This document shows, in pieces, positions 57,497 through 64,000 of a stretch of 64,000 nucleotides of DNA (position 1 is its first letter; every line of letters starts with the position of its first letter). Under the pieces are notes generated by a model. The model had not been told where the DNA came from, did not search any database, and saw nothing but the letters and a program-made list of their open reading frames with translations. The stretch is taken from assembly GCF_012971745.1 (NCBI RefSeq), contig NZ_CP048834.1, positions 4,969,001-5,033,000 of the forward strand, read 5' to 3'. The stretch is from Starkeya sp. ORNL1 (lineage in GTDB: Bacteria > Pseudomonadota > Alphaproteobacteria > Rhizobiales > Xanthobacteraceae). The translations under genes were made by a program, and so were the position numbers.

Positions 57497-58933
57497 ATGT
57501 TGAAGCCGATCAATGCAGTGCCGCACGAAGCCACGGCGGAAAGTGCGGAACGCACGCCTGCTGTCCGGTGGGCGCTCGCCAGCCTTGCGCTCGCCATGCT
57601 GCTGGCCTCGCTCGGCACCAGCATCGCCAATGTCGGCCTGCCGACCATGGCACTGGCGTTCGACGCCTCGTTCCAGCAGGTGCAGTGGATCGTGCTGGCG
57701 TATCTCCTCGCCATCACCACGCTGATCGTCAGCGTCGGACGGCTCGGCGATCTCATCGGCCGCCGCCGGCTGCTGCTTGTCGGAATTGCCCTGTTTACCA
57801 TGGCCTCGGTGCTGTGCGGCCTCGCGCCCTCGCTCGGGCTGCTGATCGCCGCGAGGGCCGTGCAGGGCCTCGGCGCGGCCATCATGATGGCGCTCGCCAT
57901 CGCTTTGGTCGGCGAGACGGTTCCGAAGGCCAGGCTGGGGAGCGCCATGGGGCTGCTCGGGACGATGTCGGCGATCGGCACCGCGCTCGGACCATCGCTT
58001 GGCGGCGTGCTGATCGCTGGCCTCGGCTGGCGGGCGATCTTCCTCGTCAATGTCCCGCTGGGTCTCCTGGGCTTGCTGCTCGCCGATCGCTATCTGCCGC
58101 TCGATCGGCGGGGGCCGAAGACCGATCGGGCCGGCTTCGATCACGTGGGCACGCTGCTGCTGGCGCTCACGCTTGCGGCCTATGCACTCGCCATGACGAT
58201 CGGGCGCGGCAGTTTCGGCCTGCTCAATGTCGGCCTGCTGGTGGCCGCCGGCTGCGGAACAGCCCTCTTCGTGTTTGCCGAGGCGAGAGCCCCGTCGCCC
58301 TTGATCCGATTGACGATGTTCCGCGATCCGGCACTGCGCGCGAGCCTCGCGATGAGCGCGCTGGTCTCGACCGTGATGATGGCGACGCTCGTGGTCGGGC
58401 CATTCTATCTCTCGCGTGCGCTCGGGCTCGACGCGGCGCTTGTCGGCATCGTCATGTCGATCGGCCCGATCATATCGGTACTGAGCGGTGTGCCGGCGGG
58501 TCGCATCGTCGACCGTTCGGGCGCGCCGTTCGTGGTCGTCGTCGGGCTCACCGCGATGGCGGCCGGCTCCGTTGCCCTATCGGTGCTCCCGGCGATGTTC
58601 GGCGTCGCCGGCTATGTTGCCGCCATCGCGGTCCTGACCCCCGGCTATCAGCTGTTTCAGGCCGCAAACAACACCGCCGTCATGATGGATGTGCAAGCGG
58701 ACCAGCGGGGTGTCATGTCCGGCATGCTCAGCCTGTCGCGCAATCTCGGGCTGATCACCGGTGCATCGCTCATGGGCGCGGTGTTCGCGCTCGCCTCGAT
58801 GACCGCCGACATCACGACGGCTGGTCCGGAAGCGGTTGCCTCCGGCATGCAGGTGACGTTCGCTCTCGCGGCGGCGCTGATCGTCGTCGCGCTCGGCATC
58901 GCGGCCGGAATCTACCGCCGCGCGTTCTTGTAA
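57497..58933 (+). CDS. MFS drug efflux transporter, DHA2-like (14-helix)
   Basis: A 478-residue exporter. VGRLGDLIGRRRLLLVGIAL is motif A, VQGLGAAIMMALAIALVGET the start of the fourth and fifth helices, and ALGPSLGGVLIAGLGWRAIF motif C-like (GPxxGG). Length and a central helix pair fit DHA2-type exporters. GGAG precedes the ATG at 57497. Efflux of hydrophobic compounds is likely; substrate not defined. Confidence 0.9.
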   Translation: MLKPINAVPHEATAESAERTPAVRWALASLALAMLLASLGTSIANVGLPTMALAFDASFQQVQWIVLAYLLAITTLIVSVGRLGDLIGRRRLLLVGIALFTMASVLCGLAPSLGLLIAARAVQGLGAAIMMALAIALVGETVPKARLGSAMGLLGTMSAIGTALGPSLGGVLIAGLGWRAIFLVNVPLGLLGLLLADRYLPLDRRGPKTDRAGFDHVGTLLLALTLAAYALAMTIGRGSFGLLNVGLLVAAGCGTALFVFAEARAPSPLIRLTMFRDPALRASLAMSALVSTVMMATLVVGPFYLSRALGLDAALVGIVMSIGPIISVLSGVPAGRIVDRSGAPFVVVVGLTAMAAGSVALSVLPAMFGVAGYVAAIAVLTPGYQLFQAANNTAVMMDVQADQRGVMSGMLSLSRNLGLITGASLMGAVFALASMTADITTAGPEAVASGMQVTFALAAALIVVALGIAAGIYRRAFL

Positions 58934-59276
58934 GAGATTTCCAAAGACGGCGTCCCTTTGCCGAAATATGCGCCGGACCAAGCGACTGAAAACTTGATCC
59001 AGACAAAAGACAAGCAATATCAATGCTGCGGAATCTGGCCTGTATAAGGTCGACCACGATAAGTCGTTTCGAGAAAAAAATAATTTACAAAACCTCCGCC
59101 CTGCGGCTATGGTTTCTCCAACACGCGCGGACCGCTGCATAACAAAAACCGCAGTCGCCCCAGTTGAAAATCGCGTCGTTCCCGGGAGGCGACGGCGCGC
59201 TCGCCTGTGCCGAAGTAGAGGAAACAAGAGCGATAATCCGGAGCGGGCGACAGACCCGTCCGGTGGGGAGGAATGA
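58934..59276 (+). other. Regulatory gap before the carbohydrate-type ABC operon
   Basis: 343 bases without a gene. An A/T-rich patch (GAAAAAAATAATTTACAAAA, about 59071-59093) may hold the promoter of the downstream operon. GGGGAGG just before the ATG is a strong ribosome site. No hairpin or repeat recognised. Confidence 0.5.
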
Positions 59277-60803
59277 ATGTTCTATACGCCAAAGAACGCC
59301 CTTTATACGCGCATCAACCGTCGTAAATTCCTTGAGCTCGGCGGCGGCGCGGCCTCACTGCTCGGCGCTGGGTCGCTGGGTGTCGGCCTCAACTCCGTCA
59401 TCATGCGCACGCCGGTCCAGGCGGCCTCGTCCGACGACGCCAAGTGGAAGCAGTATTCCGGCTCGAAGCTGGTGTTCATGTCGGAGAACACCCCGCCATC
59501 CTTCGCCATCCGCGACAAGATCAAGGAATTCTACGATCTCACCGGCATCACCGTGGAGATCATGACCGACGACCTGCCGGTGGTGCAGCAGAAGGTCGGC
59601 ATCGATCTGCGCGGCGGCAAGGCGGACTATGTGCTGAACTACGTACAGGACAAGCCGATCGGCGCACCGTTCGCGGATTATTACGTCGACCTCTCGCCGA
59701 TGTTCGGCGATGCGACGCTGCCGCAGGACCCGGAAGGCTACAAGGACGACGTCTGGTTCGAGAATTTCCTCACCGCCTGCGGGCGCTATTACAGCGCCGA
59801 CAAGGTGGTGGCGCTGCCCTATGACGCTGCGGTGGCGCTGACCTTCTACCGGCAGGACCTGTTCGAGCAGCACGGCAAGGATTTCGAGGCCGAATACAAG
59901 TATCGGCTGGAATTCACCAAGGACACGACCTGGAAGAACGTCCTCGACATCGCCACCTTCTTCAAGAAGCTGAAGGAGAGCGGCAAGGACGTGCCCTATG
60001 GCTACGCCCAGCACCAGGGCACCTTCGCCTGGACGACGCAGCTCGACATCCAGCGGGTGATGTTCGCCCATGGCCGCTGGATCGACTTCCCGATCGACGA
60101 CAAGATCGGCAGCAAGACCCCCGGCAAGACCAATTGGGGCGACAAGCAGTCGATCCTGATGCTGCAGAAGTTCAAGGATCTCGCCGACGTCTCGCACCCG
60201 GACAACCTCGCCAACGGCACGCTGGAACTGAACAGCGTCTACCAGTCCGGCAACATCGCGATGCAGGTGCAGTATCACGAGTTTGCTGCGTCGATCGAGG
60301 ATCCGACCAAGTCGCGCGCCTCGGGCGGCAAGACCGGCTATGCGCCCTGCCCGAAAGGGGAGGCGAGCTGGATCACCAATGGCGGGCCGGCAGTCAATGG
60401 CTGCAATTGCGGCATTGGCGGCATCGGCATCAACAAGAACGCCTCGAAGGACCTGCAGCGCGCGGCCTATATCTTCGCCATCTGGTCGACCTCGAAGAAC
60501 ATCCAGTACGACGTGCTCAAGGGCCTCGGCGGCACGCCGACCCGCAAGTCGGTGGTCGCGCTGCCCGACGTCAAGGCGGCGCGCCAGCGCCCGACCAAGA
60601 TGCCGAACGCGCTGACCTTCGACGCCGTCTATGATTACGGCATCAAGGACCCGCATTTCGTGCTTGGCCCAAAGATCCCCGAAGCGAACGAGTACCACAC
60701 GCTCATCGCCTCGGAGACGCAGAAGCTGCTCTCCAACTCGCAGTCGGCGGAGGAGACGGCCAAATCGCTCCAGTCGCAGCTCAATAATCTGAACAGGGTC
60801 TGA
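59277..60803 (+). CDS. ABC transporter substrate-binding protein, Tat-type signal
   Basis: A 508-residue family 1 binding protein. The N-terminus contains INRRKFLELGGGAASLLGAG, a twin-arginine signal, with cleavage near VQAASS. The mature chain (KLVFMSENTPPSFAIRDKIK) fits carbohydrate-type binding proteins. Two Cys pairs (APCPKG and NGCNCGIGG) are unusual and could bind metal or form disulfides, which may explain export in the folded state. It heads the operon with two permeases and an ATPase; substrate unknown, perhaps a sugar or polyol. Confidence 0.88.
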   Translation: MFYTPKNALYTRINRRKFLELGGGAASLLGAGSLGVGLNSVIMRTPVQAASSDDAKWKQYSGSKLVFMSENTPPSFAIRDKIKEFYDLTGITVEIMTDDLPVVQQKVGIDLRGGKADYVLNYVQDKPIGAPFADYYVDLSPMFGDATLPQDPEGYKDDVWFENFLTACGRYYSADKVVALPYDAAVALTFYRQDLFEQHGKDFEAEYKYRLEFTKDTTWKNVLDIATFFKKLKESGKDVPYGYAQHQGTFAWTTQLDIQRVMFAHGRWIDFPIDDKIGSKTPGKTNWGDKQSILMLQKFKDLADVSHPDNLANGTLELNSVYQSGNIAMQVQYHEFAASIEDPTKSRASGGKTGYAPCPKGEASWITNGGPAVNGCNCGIGGIGINKNASKDLQRAAYIFAIWSTSKNIQYDVLKGLGGTPTRKSVVALPDVKAARQRPTKMPNALTFDAVYDYGIKDPHFVLGPKIPEANEYHTLIASETQKLLSNSQSAEETAKSLQSQLNNLNRV

Positions 60804-60922
60804 CCCGCTCTTCCCATCCTGTTCAGCGACGCCGGCGGCACCCGTTCGCGCCGCCGGCGTCATAGTCTCCGAAGGGTGCCGTGCGCGGCATCTTCAAGTC
60901 GGCTCAGGAGTGCGCAATCATC

Positions 60923-61948
60923 ATGGTGGAGATGACAGCGGTGCAGATGGCGACCCGCCGCGCAGAGGGCGTTCCGGTCCCCACCGACAAGGCGGACAAG
61001 CTGTTCCGGGTCCGCGCGGTGTCCACCGAGGTCGAAGCGCGGCCGCTCGAAGCCACCGCCACGGCGCCGACGAAGCTCAATCCAACCGCCTCCAAGCGCT
61101 ATTATTTCTATCTGATGGCGCCGGCGATCATCATCCTCGCCTTCATCTCGCTCTATCCGTTCTTCTGGCTCATCATCATGAGCCTGCAGGATGCCGATAT
61201 CGGCACCTCGGAGTGGAACGACTTCGCCAATTACACCCGGCTGTTCACCGACTCGCGCTATCTCGACGGCTGGGTGCTGCTGATGAAATACAGCGCCATG
61301 TGCCTGTCGCTGCAGCTCGGCATCGGCATCTTCCTGGCGGTGATCATCAATAATTCGCGGTTCGAGAAATTCCTCGTCACCGCCTTCCTGATGCCGATGA
61401 TGATGGCGCCCGCGGTCGCCGGCCTGGTCTGGCTGTTCCTCTATAATGGCACGTTCGGCTGGTACCACTGGCTGTTCCAGAGCCTCGGCTTCCTCGGCGG
61501 CGCTTCGATCCTTGCCAGCACCAGCACCGCCATGCTTGGCATCGTCATCGTCGATGTCTGGCAATGGACGCCGCTGATCACGCTGATCACGCTCGCCGGC
61601 CTCAAGCGCGTGCCGCAGGATCAGCTGGAGGCCAACATGGTCGACGGCGCCTCGCCGTTCCGCAACTTCATCTCGGTGACGCTGCCGAACCTCTACCCCG
61701 TCCTGCTGATCGCTTTCCTGCTGCGCTTCATGGACAATTTCCGCTTCATCGATTCCGCGCTGGTGCTCACCGGTGGCGGGCCGGCGAACTCGACCAAGAT
61801 CCTGCCGATCTATCTGTTCGAGGTGTCGTTCAAATTCTTCAAGCTCGGCCGCGGCGCAGCGATCGCGCTCACGCTGCTGGTGGTGACCATCATCCTCGGC
61901 ATGATCCTGGTCCGCGTATTCGACCGGCCGCAAGTGAAGAAGGGCTGA
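60923..61948 (+). CDS. Sugar-type ABC transporter permease 1 (MalF-like)
   Basis: A permease of about 341 residues with six main helices. The EAA loop is DQLEANMVDGASPFRNFISV. The N-terminal 55 residues are cytoplasmic and charged. AGGAG lies upstream of the ATG; an in-frame GTG at 60881 and an ATG at 60932 are alternatives. It pairs with the next permease. Confidence 0.9.
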   Translation: MVEMTAVQMATRRAEGVPVPTDKADKLFRVRAVSTEVEARPLEATATAPTKLNPTASKRYYFYLMAPAIIILAFISLYPFFWLIIMSLQDADIGTSEWNDFANYTRLFTDSRYLDGWVLLMKYSAMCLSLQLGIGIFLAVIINNSRFEKFLVTAFLMPMMMAPAVAGLVWLFLYNGTFGWYHWLFQSLGFLGGASILASTSTAMLGIVIVDVWQWTPLITLITLAGLKRVPQDQLEANMVDGASPFRNFISVTLPNLYPVLLIAFLLRFMDNFRFIDSALVLTGGGPANSTKILPIYLFEVSFKFFKLGRGAAIALTLLVVTIILGMILVRVFDRPQVKKG

Positions 61949-61951
61949 GCC

Positions 61952-62830
61952 ATGGCCTCGCGCGAAGTCGTTCGCTACGAATCCGGATTCACCAAGGCTT
62001 TCAACATCTTCTCGGCGGTGTTCATCGGGCTCTATCTGGTCTGGACGCTGCTGCCGATCTTCATCATGTTCATGTCCTCCTTCAAGGATCTGCTGGAGGC
62101 GTTCAAGATACCGGCGGTCGGCGACTGGGCCGGGGTGTCGGTGTTCTTCCAATTCACCCCGACGCTGAAGCACTATGTCAGCCTGTTCGTCGACGGCAAT
62201 TTCAGCCAATACATGCTGAACAGCCTGATGGCGGCCGGCGGCTCGGCCATCGTCTCGGTGATTTTCGGCTCGATGGCGGCCTATAGCCTGTCGCGCATCG
62301 ATTTCCGCGGCAAGAGTGACCTGTTCTTCTGGATCATCTCCACCCGCATGGCCCCGGTGGTCGCGGTGATGGTGCCGCTCTATGCGATCTTCCGCTCGCT
62401 GGAACTGGTGGGCACGCTGCCCGGGCTGATCCTCGCCTATTCGACCTTCAATCTGCCCTTCGCCATATGGATCCTGAAGGGCTTCTTCGACAATGTGCCC
62501 TACGCCATCGAGGAAGCGCAGATGGTGGATGGCGCAACCCGCTTCCAGGCGTTCCGCTCCATCCTGCCGCTGGTGGCACCCGGCATCGGCGCCTTCGTGG
62601 TGCTGTGCATCCTGTTCGCCTGGAACGACTTCCTGTTCGCCGCCATCATCGGCTCGGGCGGAGCGAAGACGCTTCCCGTGGCGACGCGCGAACTGGTGCA
62701 GCCGCAGAACATCCAGTGGGGCGCGATCATGGCCGCCGGTGTCGTCACCACGCTGCCGATGATGCTGCTCGGCCTTGTCATCCGCCGCTATCTAGTGACG
62801 GGCCTGACCATGGGCGCGGTGAAGGAATAA
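61952..62830 (+). CDS. Sugar-type ABC transporter permease 2 (MalG-like)
   Basis: A 292-residue permease with six helices; the EAA loop is EEAQMVDGATRFQAFRSILP. The opening YESGFTKAFNIFSAVFIGLY is followed by a MalG-like periplasmic loop. It starts 3 bases after permease 1 ends, so it is coupled. Confidence 0.92.
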   Translation: MASREVVRYESGFTKAFNIFSAVFIGLYLVWTLLPIFIMFMSSFKDLLEAFKIPAVGDWAGVSVFFQFTPTLKHYVSLFVDGNFSQYMLNSLMAAGGSAIVSVIFGSMAAYSLSRIDFRGKSDLFFWIISTRMAPVVAVMVPLYAIFRSLELVGTLPGLILAYSTFNLPFAIWILKGFFDNVPYAIEEAQMVDGATRFQAFRSILPLVAPGIGAFVVLCILFAWNDFLFAAIIGSGGAKTLPVATRELVQPQNIQWGAIMAAGVVTTLPMMLLGLVIRRYLVTGLTMGAVKE

Positions 62831-62874
62831 CAGCCGGCGGTTCGCCCGCCGCTCAGGAACACTCCGGAGGAACC

Positions 62875-63969
62875 ATGGCGTCGATATCGATCAACAATGT
62901 CTGGAAATATTACGGCCAGACGCCCGCCGTGAAGGACCTCAATATCGAATGCGCCGACGGCAGTTTCGTCAGCATCCTCGGCCCCTCCGGCTGCGGCAAG
63001 TCCTCGACCATGCGCATGCTCGCCGGGCTCGAGCACATCAGCGCCGGCGACATCTTGTTCGACGGCCACCGGGTGAACGATCTCGCGCCGAAGGATCGCG
63101 ACATCGCCATGGTGTTCGAGAATTACGCGCTCTATCCGCACAAGAGCGTATTCGACAACATCGCCAATCCGCTCAGGCTGCGGGGCATGGATGCCGCGAC
63201 CATCAAGGAGCGCGTCATCGGCGCGGCGCGGTTGCTGGAGATCGACCATCTGCTCGATCGCCGCCCGCAGGAATTGTCCGGCGGGCAGAAGCAGCGCGTC
63301 GCCATTGGCCGCGCCATCGTGCGCGAGCCGAAACTGTTCCTGTTCGACGAGCCGATCGCCCATCTCGACGCCAAGCTGCGCGCCCATATGCGCGGCGAGA
63401 TCAAGCACCTGCAGCGCTCGCTCGGCACCACCATGATCTATGTCACTCACGACCAGCTGGAAGCGCTGTCGATGGCCGACAAGATCGCGGTGATGTATGA
63501 GGGCGAGCTCCAGCAATGGGGCACGCCGCGCGACATTTTCAACACCCCGGTCAATGCCTGGGTGGCGGGCTTTGTCGGCGAGCCGGCGATGAATTTCCTC
63601 ACCTGTCAGGTGAGGCGTGAGAACGACGCGCTGGTGTTCGCGCATCCGAATTTCACCATTCCGGTCACCGCGGCGCAGACGGCCACGCTCGATGCCGCCG
63701 GCCATGCCGGCACGGTGCGCATGGGCGTGCGGCCGGATGCCCTGGCCATCACTTTGGTGAAGCCGGAAGGCCCGAGCATCGAGGGCAGCATCTTCATCAC
63801 CGAACTGCTCGGCGGCGACATGCTGGTCGACGTCCAGCTCTCCGATGCGCGGGTGCGGGTGAAGACCTCCACCGAATTCGCCGGCGCGCCGGGGGATGCC
63901 TGCTATCTCACCGTGAACCGCGAGAAGTGGCACGCCTTCTCGGTGGAGACGGGGCGGGCTTATTTCTGA
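62875..63969 (+). CDS. ABC transporter ATPase (UgpC/MsmX-like) with Glu in the Q-loop
   Basis: A 364-residue ATPase. Walker A GPSGCGKS (36-43), signature LSGGQKQRVAIGRAI, Walker B LFLFDEPIAHLD, switch His in YVTHDQLEAL, and a C-terminal TOBE/OB domain (MGVRPDALAI). At the Q-loop the usual Gln is Glu: MVFENYALYPH, E82. Gln there senses magnesium and links ATP to the permease, so this change is uncommon. GGAGG lies before the ATG at 62875. Other motifs are intact, so it is likely active. Confidence 0.9.
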   Translation: MASISINNVWKYYGQTPAVKDLNIECADGSFVSILGPSGCGKSSTMRMLAGLEHISAGDILFDGHRVNDLAPKDRDIAMVFENYALYPHKSVFDNIANPLRLRGMDAATIKERVIGAARLLEIDHLLDRRPQELSGGQKQRVAIGRAIVREPKLFLFDEPIAHLDAKLRAHMRGEIKHLQRSLGTTMIYVTHDQLEALSMADKIAVMYEGELQQWGTPRDIFNTPVNAWVAGFVGEPAMNFLTCQVRRENDALVFAHPNFTIPVTAAQTATLDAAGHAGTVRMGVRPDALAITLVKPEGPSIEGSIFITELLGGDMLVDVQLSDARVRVKTSTEFAGAPGDACYLTVNREKWHAFSVETGRAYF

Positions 63970-63985
63970 GGTCGTGCGAATGCCA

Positions 63986-64000
63986 ACGTCATCCTGAGGT
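63986..64000. repeat. Start of another copy of the 122-base repeat
   Basis: ACGTCATCCTGAGGT matches the end of the repeat at 26457-26578 exactly (its first 15 bases after CC). The window stops here, 17 bases after the ATPase gene, so most of this copy lies outside. Confidence 0.8.

Noticed and set aside
1-64000. tRNA, rRNA, CRISPR, insertion sequence, prophage or replication origin
   Set aside because: No cloverleaf-like segment, spaced direct-repeat array, transposase, integrase or origin-like box cluster was recognised by reading both strands.

Overview
The window is GC-rich, tightly packed chromosomal DNA from an alphaproteobacterium, most likely of the Hyphomicrobiales (Rhizobiales). This rests on gene content (a CoxMNOP-like oxidase operon, a RcnR/RcnA pair, many periplasmic-binding-protein ABC systems), on several short intergenic inverted repeats of the kind common in that order, and on a candidate SAM-II-like riboswitch. 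No rRNA, tRNA, CRISPR array, transposase or phage gene was seen. Species is not claimed.

Layout. 1-3294 (minus): a five-gene catabolic operon, HpaB-like hydroxylase, flavin reductase, RidA, DUF1028 and a GlcG/HbpS protein cut by the window edge, with a divergent LysR gene at 3385. 4409-5904: nickel/cobalt efflux unit rcnR-rcnA with a visible operator. 6050-12624: a maleate isomerase/arylmalonate decarboxylase-like enzyme, HutD, a 2-hydroxyacid dehydrogenase and a polyamine-type ABC importer. 12972-13721: an Omp25/31-type porin with a clear terminator. 13949-17091 (minus): three HupE/UreJ-like membrane proteins and a parvulin. 17426-19333: a secreted PHP-like DUF3604 protein behind a candidate Pho box. 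19571-23215: a fused MFS/spermidine-synthase-like protein, converging on a CopC-like protein and a 2OG-Fe(II) oxygenase. 23359-35370: a type II secretion cluster (gspN,M,L,K,J,I,H,G,F,E leftward; gspD, prepilin peptidase and a SEL1 protein rightward). 35582-41059: a promoter, DUF2189 and a cytochrome c oxidase operon with two subunit III genes. 41134-47309: a DNA methyltransferase, then a methionine/organosulfur import operon (flavin monooxygenase, metQ, metI, metN, small protein) preceded by a SAM-II-like element and a Cys-Cys leader peptide, with a second metQ divergent. 47413-49751 (minus): a multicopper oxidase and ZIP transporter. 49952-53686 (minus): a cyclase with six PAS modules of exact period. 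53858-58933: M23 peptidase, MerR/SDR pair, LysR/MFS pair. 59277-63969: a carbohydrate-type ABC importer.

How it fits together. Much of the window is nutrient scavenging with export: three ABC importers, a T2SS with a lipoprotein secretin next to an exported hydrolase with a Pho-box-like promoter, metal handling (RcnA, HupE-like, MCO-ZIP), and a sulfur operon with two stacked RNA-level control candidates. The most promising leads are the DUF3604/HupE/parvulin/T2SS neighbourhood, the SAM-II-like plus Cys-Cys leader arrangement, the exact PAS tandem array, and a repeat element that appears to supply the start of gspK.
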